From positions 54,479-118,478 of the forward strand of contig CAZBOW010000004.1 in the NCBI GenBank assembly GCA_964493635.1: 64,000 nt of DNA, written 5' to 3'. Each line of letters begins with the position of its first letter. The stretch's first letter is position 1. The notes beneath the pieces were generated by a model. It was not told where the DNA came from and searched no databases. It saw only the letters and a list, made by a program, of their open reading frames with translations. Of the stretch, positions 51,902-60,926 are shown one piece after another. Source of the stretch: OLB6 sp964493635 (GTDB taxonomy: Bacteria; Bacteroidota; Ignavibacteria; Kapaibacteriales; Kapaibacteriaceae). A program made the position numbers and the translations under genes.

Positions 51902-53898
51902 CAGGGCTGTTCCACCTCCACCGTGATCTCGACCGTTCGGCAATACAATGCCGCCTCCGGAGTACCATCGGCGTAGAGAGGAAGGCGCTGTCCGACTCCA
52001 CGAGTTTCGGCCACCGGAAGCTCCAGTGCGCTGGCAACGTTGTTGGCGCGCCGCTGACTGACGTTCATGCTCACATCCGCTTGACCAGAAGCATCGGAAT
52101 AGCCCGTGACCCGTACGGTGGCTCCCGGAGGAATCTCCGCACGGATCTGCTCGATGCGCTGCCGCTGCTCTGCAGACAGGTCGGCCGTGGTCGCGTCGCC
52201 AAAGAGCAGCGAATAGCGATCAATGCGTGTGGTTCGAGCATTCGGATCGGTAAGTCGTACTTCCCGGATGGGCAGTCGCTGCACCTCGGTTGGGACCACA
52301 ACGCCGTTGGAATCGGTCACGGCCAGCAGAGCGCTCAACTCCGTGGTCCCGCGGCTTGTGGCTGCCGGCCGTGTGGCGATTCGCCAATCGACCGATGCTG
52401 CAAGGGGCTCACCGCCTCGTTCACTATGCACGACAACCCCACGCCGGGATACCAACACGCGCCAGTCGGCAATGGAGCTCGACGACACCGACGCCGATAC
52501 CGCCGACGACACCGACGGTTGGAACCGTATGCCGGCTGGCGTGGTCACCCGCACCGTGTCCATGGAGCGCACGTCGTCGAAGACGGCTGCTGTTGACGCG
52601 TCGATTCGTACTTGTCGACCACCACCAACCGTACCATCAATGATAATCCGATTCTGATCAACGTCCCATTCGTCCACAAGGTACTCGCGAACGGTGGCAG
52701 CTCGCTCCATGGCCAGATCCATACCACCGCGCTCCTGAGCCGTAGCCGATCCCACGAGTGTGAGCGTCACGGTCGGGTCGTCCGTCATCCGACGGCCAAC
52801 GATGTTCAGGACATGGCGGTAGGTGGTGAGCGCATCAAGGTTGTAGAAGTTCTCCATCGAGAACTGATCGCGTTGCTCGGGGGAGACACGGTAGTAGCGT
52901 TGGGGAAGGTCGTAGCTGTCGGTATCAAAGAAGACAACCGGAATCACCGGCCGCTGACGGTAGGAGCGGACTTCTTCGACCAGAATCTCCCGCAGCGGCG
53001 ACTCGCTGCCATCCTCAGCCAGACCGCGCATTGCCAGGGCTACACGATAGGGCGCATCGGCACGACCCGTGAGGGATGCAGCCCGGTTCAGGCTGGTTTC
53101 AAAAACTTCCTGGTCCGTCGGATCAACAACAATCGACGGAGGTATAACGCTCAGAACGAGGCCGGCACGCAGCGTATGCTGGGTCCATGACAAACCGGAC
53201 ACAACGCCGATGGGAGAAATCGAGACAAGAAGTTCCGGGCTGAGCACCACCGACTTCTCTGCATTCAGTGGCAGGTCGTAGCTCGCCCCGATCGTGGCGC
53301 TGGCTGCATACGGCAGGGCATCTGGGACGTCGCCGCTTAGCACATTGCGTTCACGGGAAAGATTCCGAAACACGCCATCGATCGGATCGACAAGCACCTC
53401 CCGCTGGCTAAAGGTGGTAGCAACGCGATATCCCAGCCGTACACCGCCGAGTAGGGTTAGTCCCGGCAGCGGTTGCCAGCCAGCCAAAGGCTCGATACTG
53501 ATCAGGCTGGATGTTGTTGACAGCTCATGGCGAATCGTTGCCTGCTCGGGTACTCCCTCGTCGGACACAATAGGTTGAAGCTCTAGCGACGAAAATTCTA
53601 CAGCACCCGATTCCCACGACATGCGAACATGGAGGGACATTGCCGACGAGACCGGTTTAATGTAGGCCAGGCCCGCTCGCCAACCGGACGACATGGTATT
53701 GCCATAGGACGGGCAGCAGCTAGCAATTCCCGGCAGACCGCTAAACTCGGCACTGTTGAGCGTACCATCCCAGCTACCGAAGAGTCCAAAACGGGCGGGG
53801 CGCTCAGTAGACGAAAATTGGGCATCCATCGGCATGGCCCACATAGCACTGCAGAGCAGCATGGCCCCAAGTGCTCGGACGAGGGTTGATGGTTTCAT
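51901..53898 (-). CDS. Outer-membrane protein with two OmpA-like domains (copy B)
   Basis: A 665-residue outer-membrane protein of unknown function. Signal peptide (residues 1-26), then a barrel-like N-terminal region (about 27-270) containing SCCPSYG near residue 60, a linker, a first OmpA-like module (FFDTDSYDLPQRYYRVSP, about 345-445) and a second at the end (FGDATTADLSAEQRQRIEQI, then GYSDASGQADVSMNV). The peptidoglycan-binding Asp and Arg are present in the second domain (GYSD, RRAN) but the Asp is lost in the first (GSAT). It overlaps the WD40 gene (TAATG) and is paralogous to copy A at 58323. Confidence 0.82.
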   Translation of the reverse strand: MKPSTLVRALGAMLLCSAMWAMPMDAQFSSTERPARFGLFGSWDGTLNSAEFSGLPGIASCCPSYGNTMSSGWRAGLAYIKPVSSAMSLHVRMSWESGAVEFSSLELQPIVSDEGVPEQATIRHELSTTSSLISIEPLAGWQPLPGLTLLGGVRLGYRVATTFSQREVLVDPIDGVFRNLSRERNVLSGDVPDALPYAASATIGASYDLPLNAEKSVVLSPELLVSISPIGVVSGLSWTQHTLRAGLVLSVIPPSIVVDPTDQEVFETSLNRAASLTGRADAPYRVALAMRGLAEDGSESPLREILVEEVRSYRQRPVIPVVFFDTDSYDLPQRYYRVSPEQRDQFSMENFYNLDALTTYRHVLNIVGRRMTDDPTVTLTLVGSATAQERGGMDLAMERAATVREYLVDEWDVDQNRIIIDGTVGGGRQVRIDASTAAVFDDVRSMDTVRVTTPAGIRFQPSVSSAVSASVSSSSIADWRVLVSRRGVVVHSERGGEPLAASVDWRIATRPAATSRGTTELSALLAVTDSNGVVVPTEVQRLPIREVRLTDPNARTTRIDRYSLLFGDATTADLSAEQRQRIEQIRAEIPPGATVRVTGYSDASGQADVSMNVSQRRANNVASALELPVAETRGVGQRLPLYADGTPEAALYCRTVEITVEVEQP

Positions 53899-56800
53899 TA
53901 TCGCACCACCGTACAACGGTTGGACAACTTCTGTGTTCGTGTGGTCATGACCACCGTATAACTGCCCGTTTCAAGGTCGGCAGCATCTAGCGGCAGCAAA
54001 TACTGGCCAGGAGCCAGCACTGCGTCAGCAAGGGTGGCCACAACCCGTCCGTGCACGTTGACCACCTGCACCAGCGTGGGTCCGTGTTCTACCACGGTGA
54101 TCACCGCCGTGGCAGCATCGACAACGGGGTGGGGAATGATGTCCACGCCGATCCCTTGCTGCTCCGATCGTCGCAGGAAGAGTCGAGGGCCCCCTTCCCG
54201 ACACAGATCATCAAGGATGACCTCGCCATCCGTGCCCGTTAGCACAACGGTGTCAGCCGCCCAGAGTGAGTCGATCTCGACGACGGACGATGTGTCGTTA
54301 CCCCACGACGTCCGGAACCGCAGCGTGCCCAAGAGGTCGCCAGATGCGGGAATCGGCAGTGCGGTGGTGAAGATCCGTTCGCCATTGTCGAAGGTACTTT
54401 CGATTCCAAGTGGAGTAAGGATGGTACCGTTGACGCGGATGCGGGCATTGAGCGTTGTAATGGTTGTGCGATCGAAGTTGACCTTATTGAGCAGTCGCAC
54501 GGGTACGTCAACCTCCTGACCAATCGATGCGCGAACAACGTCGGCTGCCACCGTGGCTCCGATATAACTCTTCACAGTTGCCGACATCGTGAGCACTTGT
54601 TGGCGCCCACAGATCGAATCGGTAAAGGTGTAGCTGGCAGTGTAGGGATTCGTGCGCGGTTCGCCACCTTTAAAACGGATCGTGAAGTTCGATGTCCCAC
54701 CGGCGGGAGTAATGGTCGGCTCGATGTTCTCCAGCCGGAAATCGCCAAGGTCGATGCCTTGAGGGGGCCACTGCAGGCTGGTGGTGCCGGTGTTGACGAT
54801 GGTCGCTGTCTGGGCCGCTTGCTGCTGGGCCTGGACGTTGTCGAAGTGGACATGGGGCACGGTGAGCTCGAAGCCAACACTGTCCTGACGCGCAATCAGG
54901 GGAATCTCCAGCGTGCTGCCTGCCACACCGATGCCGTTGGACGAGATCACTAATCGCGAGATGCTGGACCCAACACCCAACGGCTGAAAGGCCACTGATA
55001 CTCCGATCTGTTCACCGGGAGCAATCTGTAGGGGAAGCGCCGAGGGCTGTGGCGAGGTAACGGCAAAGTCCACCGCTCGTGCACCGACAACACCAATGCT
55101 GTAGACCGTCAACGGTGCCGTACCCTGATTCAGGATGGTGGCCGTCTGCACGGTAGTCTGGCGTGCGCAGGGATCCGTCTGATAGAGCAAGGTGTTGGTG
55201 GTTGTTGCAATGCGGCCATCTCCCAGGCCCTCGCCATACAGGCGGATGGTCGTTGTTGAGCCGTCGGCCAGCGTGAGCTCGATGCGGGCCGCATACCGGC
55301 CTACCTGGGTAGGAGCGCATCGCACGGACATCGTGTGCACCGCCCCCGGAGTGAGCGTAAAGGGCGTGCCTCCCGACGTAATAGTAAAGGCACCACGTTG
55401 AACGCCGGCCAGAACAACACGGGTTACCTCCACCGTGCTGCCACCACTGGGCACCGTAAAGCGGATCGTTGTGTCGGCCTGCGTCTGTCCAACGAGCAGC
55501 CGACCAACGTCGATGATGCGATTCAGCGGCGTGGTCAGCAGTGGTGAGGCAACACCCTCACCGCGTATGACGGCCGTGGCACTGCCCACACCGGTTTCGA
55601 TGTCGACAAGTGCCGAGCGAGGACCCACCGTGGTAGGAGCGCATGCCGAGCGCAGTCGTAGCGACATCCCGGCCTTTAACCGCAGCGGTAGCGTGGGTAC
55701 CATTACCTGGAAGTCCTGCACGTCACCGGATACGACGCGAATACTGCGAAGGACGAGGTCTTCCGTGCCGGTGTTGGAAATCATGGAGGTGGTGATGTCG
55801 GAGCCAGCGCCCAGACGCACACTGCCGTGGTTGGCATCGGCAGTGGCCACCGTTCCTCCCACGATCGACCACCTACCATCACTGACGTCCTCGGTGGTGA
55901 CCACCGATGCCACATTCCAGACAAAGGCCTTGGAATCGGTCGCTCCCGAGGCAATGCGTGTACCTTCGGCGTTGAATGTCGCGCTGTAGACCGATCCGAC
56001 ATGGTCGGCAAAACTTGAACGCAGGGTCAGATCGGTCGCCGACCAGAGCTTCACCGTGCCATCGCCCCCTGCAGAAGCGAGTGTCTGCTGATCAGCCGAA
56101 AGATCGAGATTCAGAATCGAGGCGATCGATGGCGTGGTCACATGTGTTCGAGCACCGGTGGTGGGATCCCACTGCGCGATGGTGAAGTCCGCACTGCCGG
56201 TATAGACCCGTGTTGTTGCATCGTCCACAACAACGGCGTAGACATCCGCATCGTGACCGGCAAAGGTTGTCCGCACCTCCGACAGCGAACTGCGTTCCCG
56301 CAGGCGCACAACGGATCCCTCGGCACTTACGATGCCAGACCCGTCCGAGGTATAGGCAACGCTCAAACAGCGACTCGCACCGGTGCTATGGGAGTCGATC
56401 GTTCGACCCGTAGCCACCTCTACAACGGAGAGCGAGCGCTCGGTGCCGATGGCAACCTCCGTGCCGGATGGGCTGTAGGCAACCGACCAGACGCGTGCGT
56501 CAGCCAAGATGCTTCGTAGGCGCACGCCGGTGGCAAGGTTCCAGATCGACACTACGCCGTCGTGTCCGGCCGATGCTACAAAGCGTCCGTCGGGGCTGAC
56601 CGCCAAGTCCCAGACCCACGAGCCATGGCTACCGAGCTGTTGCAGGAACTCCCCGGTGTTGGCATCCCACACGCGGATGGTGCCATCGTGTCCGCCGGTA
56701 ATCACCCAGCGACCCTCGTTGGCAAACACCGTGGCATACACCGGAGATTGATGTCCTCGTAATGTGACGATCGAGGTGTCTGGCAGGACGGTTTCCTGAA

Positions 56801-58247
56801 TCCGGATGCGGGCATCGGTAGTAAGCTCCGGCCCCGGAATCCATGAATACTCCAAGCCCTGGGCCTGCTCGGCAATGGGGCGCCATGAATCGCCACCGTC
56901 GGTGGACAGATCGATTCGCACCTTTGTTTGCGGAAGGCTGTTCGTCCAGCGGATCGTGGTGGGTTCTCCGGCCGTAAGCACCTCACCACCGTTTGGTGCC
57001 ACAACGGTAAATCTGTCTCCGGTTGTGGGCAGGCCTCCCCGCATGACATAGGTCAGACCATCACAAATGGGAACGCCCGACGACGTGGTAGCGATAACCT
57101 CCAGCTGGGCAAATGTCCCATCCGGATTGGCCGTGCGCTGGATCCGAAATGTTCGAGCGCTGCCAGGTAGGATCGTTTCGATGCCCACAACAGGGTTGAG
57201 AATGGTATACGCATCGGTGGATAGACGTGCGCCCTCGATGGTAAGGGGCTCTGGGCCGCGGGCAACGACGGTTGCCTCGAGAATCTGTTCGTTGGCTCCA
57301 GCCCCGAAATCTAAGCCCTCCGGAAACCACTCGAACGACGATCGGGCCAACGGATCCACCGATACCGCTGCCGTGCGGGTGGCGCTGCCAATGGTGAGCG
57401 CTACCGGCACCGATGGAGAACAGAGCGTTGGCAGGTCGAAGACGATCCGTTGTGATGGAAGCGTCTTTGCATGGCTAATAGCCGCCAGAACAAATCCGGT
57501 CATGGCGTCCGTTGTGCTCAGGTTATCGGCCCAGGCACCCCCGCTGCCCTCACACAGGCGGCGCACCGACGCCTCGACGTTCCCGTCGGTGCAGCCAACA
57601 TAGACGGCAATCTGGAAGGTGCGTGCCAGTGCCAGCGTAGCATCAAGGTCGATAGCCGTGGTACTTGAGGTAAGAACAAGCAGTACCCGATGACGCGGAA
57701 CCGTCTGCATCATGCGCAGTCCACCCATGGTAGGCTCCATCAAGGCGCGCTGCAGGTCGAACCCGGATCCGGGTGTGATCTCACTGGCCGCTTCGGTGTA
57801 GTTGGTCGCACTGGCATCGAAGCCCAGCAGCATCGTTGGAGAGCTATCAAACTCGGTTAGGGCCAGCAGATCGGCCGTGGTTCGCACGGCTGTTGGCACC
57901 ACATCCACCCCGGCACGCAGCAGGGTGCGGGTGTCGGGCGCACTGGCTTCCGACGAGACGTCCACCAGTACGGCAACGGAGACGGTTCGCTCGGTGGTCT
58001 GATCATCCTTCTCCACGGTAAACGTCTGTGGCTGTCCATCCACTCGCAGCGCAACGTCCGAGGGATTCAGGTCCACTGGACTACCGTTAGCCTCGAAGGC
58101 GTAGAAGGGCACGGTTACCGTGCGCCCAGACGTCTCTACCGGACCCAGTCCAAAGATGGTCTGCGCATTGGCGACGGGACACTGCAGAACACACTGCAGA
58201 ACACACTGCAGAACAACGAATAGCAACAGCCCAAGTGCTCGCAACAT
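53898..58247 (-). CDS. Giant secreted protein: VWA-like, WD40 propeller, choice-of-anchor repeats, T9SS tail
   Basis: A 1449-residue extracellular protein. The signal peptide holds a CVLQ repeat (LQCVLQCVLQC). Then come a VWA-like region (about 60-260, VLVDVSSEAS), a KNH/Kre9-like segment (PNGGEVLTAGEPTTIRWTNS, about 420-490), a seven-blade WD40 propeller (about 490-778; HQSPVY, GGHDGTIRVWD, AGHDGVVSIWN and similar), several choice-of-anchor/ASPM-like Ig domains (about 790-1230), a cohesin-like region and a T9SS sorting domain from about 1364. Separate promoter TACTTTTG at 58279-58286. ATG 58247 has GGAG upstream. The VWA MIDAS (DVSSE) is imperfect. Confidence 0.85.
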   Translation of the reverse strand: MLRALGLLLFVVLQCVLQCVLQCPVANAQTIFGLGPVETSGRTVTVPFYAFEANGSPVDLNPSDVALRVDGQPQTFTVEKDDQTTERTVSVAVLVDVSSEASAPDTRTLLRAGVDVVPTAVRTTADLLALTEFDSSPTMLLGFDASATNYTEAASEITPGSGFDLQRALMEPTMGGLRMMQTVPRHRVLLVLTSSTTAIDLDATLALARTFQIAVYVGCTDGNVEASVRRLCEGSGGAWADNLSTTDAMTGFVLAAISHAKTLPSQRIVFDLPTLCSPSVPVALTIGSATRTAAVSVDPLARSSFEWFPEGLDFGAGANEQILEATVVARGPEPLTIEGARLSTDAYTILNPVVGIETILPGSARTFRIQRTANPDGTFAQLEVIATTSSGVPICDGLTYVMRGGLPTTGDRFTVVAPNGGEVLTAGEPTTIRWTNSLPQTKVRIDLSTDGGDSWRPIAEQAQGLEYSWIPGPELTTDARIRIQETVLPDTSIVTLRGHQSPVYATVFANEGRWVITGGHDGTIRVWDANTGEFLQQLGSHGSWVWDLAVSPDGRFVASAGHDGVVSIWNLATGVRLRSILADARVWSVAYSPSGTEVAIGTERSLSVVEVATGRTIDSHSTGASRCLSVAYTSDGSGIVSAEGSVVRLRERSSLSEVRTTFAGHDADVYAVVVDDATTRVYTGSADFTIAQWDPTTGARTHVTTPSIASILNLDLSADQQTLASAGGDGTVKLWSATDLTLRSSFADHVGSVYSATFNAEGTRIASGATDSKAFVWNVASVVTTEDVSDGRWSIVGGTVATADANHGSVRLGAGSDITTSMISNTGTEDLVLRSIRVVSGDVQDFQVMVPTLPLRLKAGMSLRLRSACAPTTVGPRSALVDIETGVGSATAVIRGEGVASPLLTTPLNRIIDVGRLLVGQTQADTTIRFTVPSGGSTVEVTRVVLAGVQRGAFTITSGGTPFTLTPGAVHTMSVRCAPTQVGRYAARIELTLADGSTTTIRLYGEGLGDGRIATTTNTLLYQTDPCARQTTVQTATILNQGTAPLTVYSIGVVGARAVDFAVTSPQPSALPLQIAPGEQIGVSVAFQPLGVGSSISRLVISSNGIGVAGSTLEIPLIARQDSVGFELTVPHVHFDNVQAQQQAAQTATIVNTGTTSLQWPPQGIDLGDFRLENIEPTITPAGGTSNFTIRFKGGEPRTNPYTASYTFTDSICGRQQVLTMSATVKSYIGATVAADVVRASIGQEVDVPVRLLNKVNFDRTTITTLNARIRVNGTILTPLGIESTFDNGERIFTTALPIPASGDLLGTLRFRTSWGNDTSSVVEIDSLWAADTVVLTGTDGEVILDDLCREGGPRLFLRRSEQQGIGVDIIPHPVVDAATAVITVVEHGPTLVQVVNVHGRVVATLADAVLAPGQYLLPLDAADLETGSYTVVMTTRTQKLSNRCTVVR
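58181..58214 (-). repeat. 12-bp repeat inside the signal peptide
   Basis: Nearly three in-frame copies of ACTGCAGAACAC (plus-strand orientation) encode VLQCVLQCVLQC in the hydrophobic core of the signal peptide of the WD40 protein. Copy number could change the length of the signal. Confidence 0.8.
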
Positions 58248-58278
58248 CTGGGTTCTCCGCGGTAGTGGCACGTATCCC

Positions 58279-58286
58279 CAAAAGTA
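58279..58286 (-). promoter_or_regulatory. TAnnTTTG -7 box of the WD40 gene
   Basis: TACTTTTG read on the minus strand, an exact -7 match, lying in the 75-base spacer between the copy-A OmpA gene and the WD40 gene. It would give a leader of about 25 bases. Confidence 0.5.
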
Positions 58287-58322
58287 CAACGCAGAGACTG
58301 GTTTCAGACGCTCAAAAGCTCG

Positions 58323-60272
58323 TTAGCGACCACTGGCTTGTACTTCAATGATCACGGTGCGGTTGTAGGCCCGTCCCTCGGGCAGTCCGTTGGAGAGCAA
58401 CGGACGCTGGGCCCCACGTCCAACAACCTGCTGAGCACCCATACCCAGAGTGCGGTCGAGGGCCTTGGCTACCGCGCGCGCACGTTGTTCCGAAAGCCGC
58501 ATGTTGTGCTCCGTGGACCCCATGGTATCCGTCAGGCCAATCACGCGGACGGTATCATTGGGGCTCAGCCGCTGCTTCAGCGATGAGATCGTGCGGAGAT
58601 GGTCGGCAGTGAGCTCTGCGCTGTTAAATGGAAAGAGCATCAGGCGGTATCGCTCCATGGGCCGGCTCTGTGCGGGTCGATTCTGCATGGGCACCGTGCT
58701 CACGGGCAGGTGGACCGTTTCGCGAACCGTGCGTCCTGCGCTGTCGACCACCACAATGGTGGCAGTTACGCCGGACGAGCTGAAGGCCTCTGTGCCGAGA
58801 TCGGTCTCCGGTTGATAGGCACGCGCGCTGCTGCCTTCACCAACGGTGATGGTCGTGGAGACCACACCGGCATAGGAGACTACCGACGGGCGCAGACGAA
58901 TCACTTCCGGAACGATTCGCTGCTCAACCGTACGAATTGCGTAGGAGGCCAGTACGTCGGGATCGGTGCAGGTGATCTCGGCGCGACGATTTTCCTGCTC
59001 TGCCAGAACCACTTCGTCCGCCTCCGCCGCCGCGGTGGGTTGCCGCGGTAGTCGACGGGCTTCGATCCGCAGTCGATGGGGCGGAATCCCAAGATTGATC
59101 AGCTCCTGACGGATCCGCTCTGCACGCTGCCGGGCCAACGACAACCCCTGATCGGCAGGAGTGGCCGACGTGGTTCCGGTGATGGTGAGGATTCCCGATG
59201 ACTGCTGCATCCGTTTGGCTACAATGGGCAGGACGCTGTAGACAACGTCGGAGGGCGTGGTTCTTGGGCCGCGGTAGCGGTAGCGGTCGGGCAGCTCGGA
59301 TGTCCCCTCATCGAAGTAGATGTGTCCCAGCACGGGAACGAGCTCGGTAACCTCCGTGCGTTCAACCGTGATGGCCTCAATCGGTTGGTTGTTGGCCACA
59401 ACGGTGAGTCCCGCCAAGGTTGGAGGGGGCTCGGCAGCTCGTACGGGCGGCGCCGGAACGGGCGGCGCCGGCACTGGCAACGACGATTCCGGCAACGTTT
59501 GTACCGATGAGCGTTGCAGGGCCCAACCCAGCGAAACGCCGAGACGTAGCTCGGTGATCTTCCATCGAACGGCTGCAACATCCGTCAGTGGGATGTGCAC
59601 GAACGCCTCGGGTGCCATGAAGAACGAACCATCGCGTCGAAGGGGGACCATCATCCGGGCTCCCAGCACCGCTGTTGCTCGCACCGACGACGCATCGGGA
59701 ATGTCGGCCTGATGATTGACCCACGTGCGTCCAGCCCCAAGGTAGGAGCCATAGTCCTCGGGCTTGGTGAGTGTCTCGGTTTGTTGGAAGCTGTGGCCGA
59801 GCACGGCGGCCAGTCGGGCGCCAGCGAGCACGTCAACACCGTTGCCGACGCGTAGCGCCATCAGTGGTTCCACGCCCAGACTCGACAGGGAGGCCTTCAG
59901 CTCGTGGGTCATTTCTGCTTGCACAACACGGGCGCTGTCGCGCAAATCTGCCACGGCCACGTTCTCCACACTCACCAAGGTTCCTGGTTCGCTGGTGTAG
60001 ATCAACCGCAGATGGAGTCCCCACCGACGCGAGAGGGGAAGTGTGGCAAAGCCGCCGATATAGCCCCCTACACCGGTACCTGTGGTGAACTCCGGACAGC
60101 ACGAGGTATACGATCCCAACTGGGTGAAGGAACCCTGATGCAGAAGCATCGTTCCGCCTCCAACCAGGCCAACGGTTACCGATGTGTCGGCAGGCTGCGC
60201 ACGCAGACCAGTGGCGGCCGACATCACCACGACGCAGCAGAGCAGAAGAACTCGCATGTCTTGTCGTGTCAT
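58323..60272 (-). CDS. Outer-membrane protein with two OmpA-like domains (copy A)
   Basis: A 649-residue paralogue of copy B. Signal peptide (MRVLLLCCVVVMSAATGLRAQ after five residues), a barrel-like part with SCCPEFTTG near residue 57, then a proline-rich spacer (two VPAPP units from a 15-bp repeat, 59443-59472), a first OmpA-like module (HIYFDEGTSELPDR) lacking the binding Asp (GTTS), and a C-terminal canonical one (LMLFPFNSAELTADHLR, then GLTDTMGSTEHNMRLSEQRA). The ATG at 60272 has GGAG seven bases upstream and directly follows the nth stop. Confidence 0.82.
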   Translation of the reverse strand: MTRQDMRVLLLCCVVVMSAATGLRAQPADTSVTVGLVGGGTMLLHQGSFTQLGSYTSCCPEFTTGTGVGGYIGGFATLPLSRRWGLHLRLIYTSEPGTLVSVENVAVADLRDSARVVQAEMTHELKASLSSLGVEPLMALRVGNGVDVLAGARLAAVLGHSFQQTETLTKPEDYGSYLGAGRTWVNHQADIPDASSVRATAVLGARMMVPLRRDGSFFMAPEAFVHIPLTDVAAVRWKITELRLGVSLGWALQRSSVQTLPESSLPVPAPPVPAPPVRAAEPPPTLAGLTVVANNQPIEAITVERTEVTELVPVLGHIYFDEGTSELPDRYRYRGPRTTPSDVVYSVLPIVAKRMQQSSGILTITGTTSATPADQGLSLARQRAERIRQELINLGIPPHRLRIEARRLPRQPTAAAEADEVVLAEQENRRAEITCTDPDVLASYAIRTVEQRIVPEVIRLRPSVVSYAGVVSTTITVGEGSSARAYQPETDLGTEAFSSSGVTATIVVVDSAGRTVRETVHLPVSTVPMQNRPAQSRPMERYRLMLFPFNSAELTADHLRTISSLKQRLSPNDTVRVIGLTDTMGSTEHNMRLSEQRARAVAKALDRTLGMGAQQVVGRGAQRPLLSNGLPEGRAYNRTVIIEVQASGR

Positions 60273-60926
60273 CTACACGCTCCGATGGGACGATGGACAG
60301 TACTCGATAATCGGACAGACGTCGCATTTCGGGCGCCGTGCAATGCACGTTCGACGTCCGTGCGTGATGATCAGATGATTCCAGGTATTCCACCGATCCC
60401 GGTCGATGAGCTTCATCAGGTCGAATTCAATGCGCACCGCATCGGTCGAAGTCGTGAGCTTTAACAGATTGGACAGGCGCGTCACGTGGGTATCGACGGT
60501 GATTCCGGGAATGTTCCAGCAGTTGCTCAACACACAGTTTGCGGTTTTCCGTCCCACACCGGGTAGCGAAACCAGCTCGTCCAAGGTGGTAGGAACCTCA
60601 CCGCCAAAGCGGTCGATCAGTTCTTGGCAGCAGGCCTGAATGTTGCGTGCTTTGTTCCGGTAGAAGCCGGTGGAATGGATGTCGACCTCGAGTTCCTCCA
60701 CCGGTACGCGAAGGTAGTCCTGCGGACCATGATACTTCGCAAACACGTGCGGCGTGACCTGATTGACGCGCTCATCGGTGCATTGGGCACTGAGAATCGT
60801 AGCGATCAACAGCTCGAACGGTGTGGTGAAGTCCAACCCCACGCGTGCATCGGGGTAGGCCGCGGCAAGGGTGTCTACGATGGACACCACGCGCTCGCGC
60901 TTCCGTTGGAGGGACTCACGAGCCAT
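60273..60926 (-). CDS. nth: Endonuclease III (DNA glycosylase/AP lyase)
   Basis: Removes oxidised pyrimidines and cleaves at abasic sites. It has 217 residues. The helix-hairpin-helix is LVSLPGVGRKTANCVL with catalytic Lys, and the Asp is in ITVDTHVTRLSN. The [4Fe-4S] cluster ligands are C-x6-C-x2-C-x5-C, seen as CIARRPKCDVCPIIEYC at the C-terminus. It overlaps the upstream glycosyltransferase by 11 bases and abuts the copy-A OmpA gene, so a DNA-repair gene leads into a surface operon. Confidence 0.96.
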   Translation of the reverse strand: MARESLQRKRERVVSIVDTLAAAYPDARVGLDFTTPFELLIATILSAQCTDERVNQVTPHVFAKYHGPQDYLRVPVEELEVDIHSTGFYRNKARNIQACCQELIDRFGGEVPTTLDELVSLPGVGRKTANCVLSNCWNIPGITVDTHVTRLSNLLKLTTSTDAVRIEFDLMKLIDRDRWNTWNHLIITHGRRTCIARRPKCDVCPIIEYCPSSHRSV

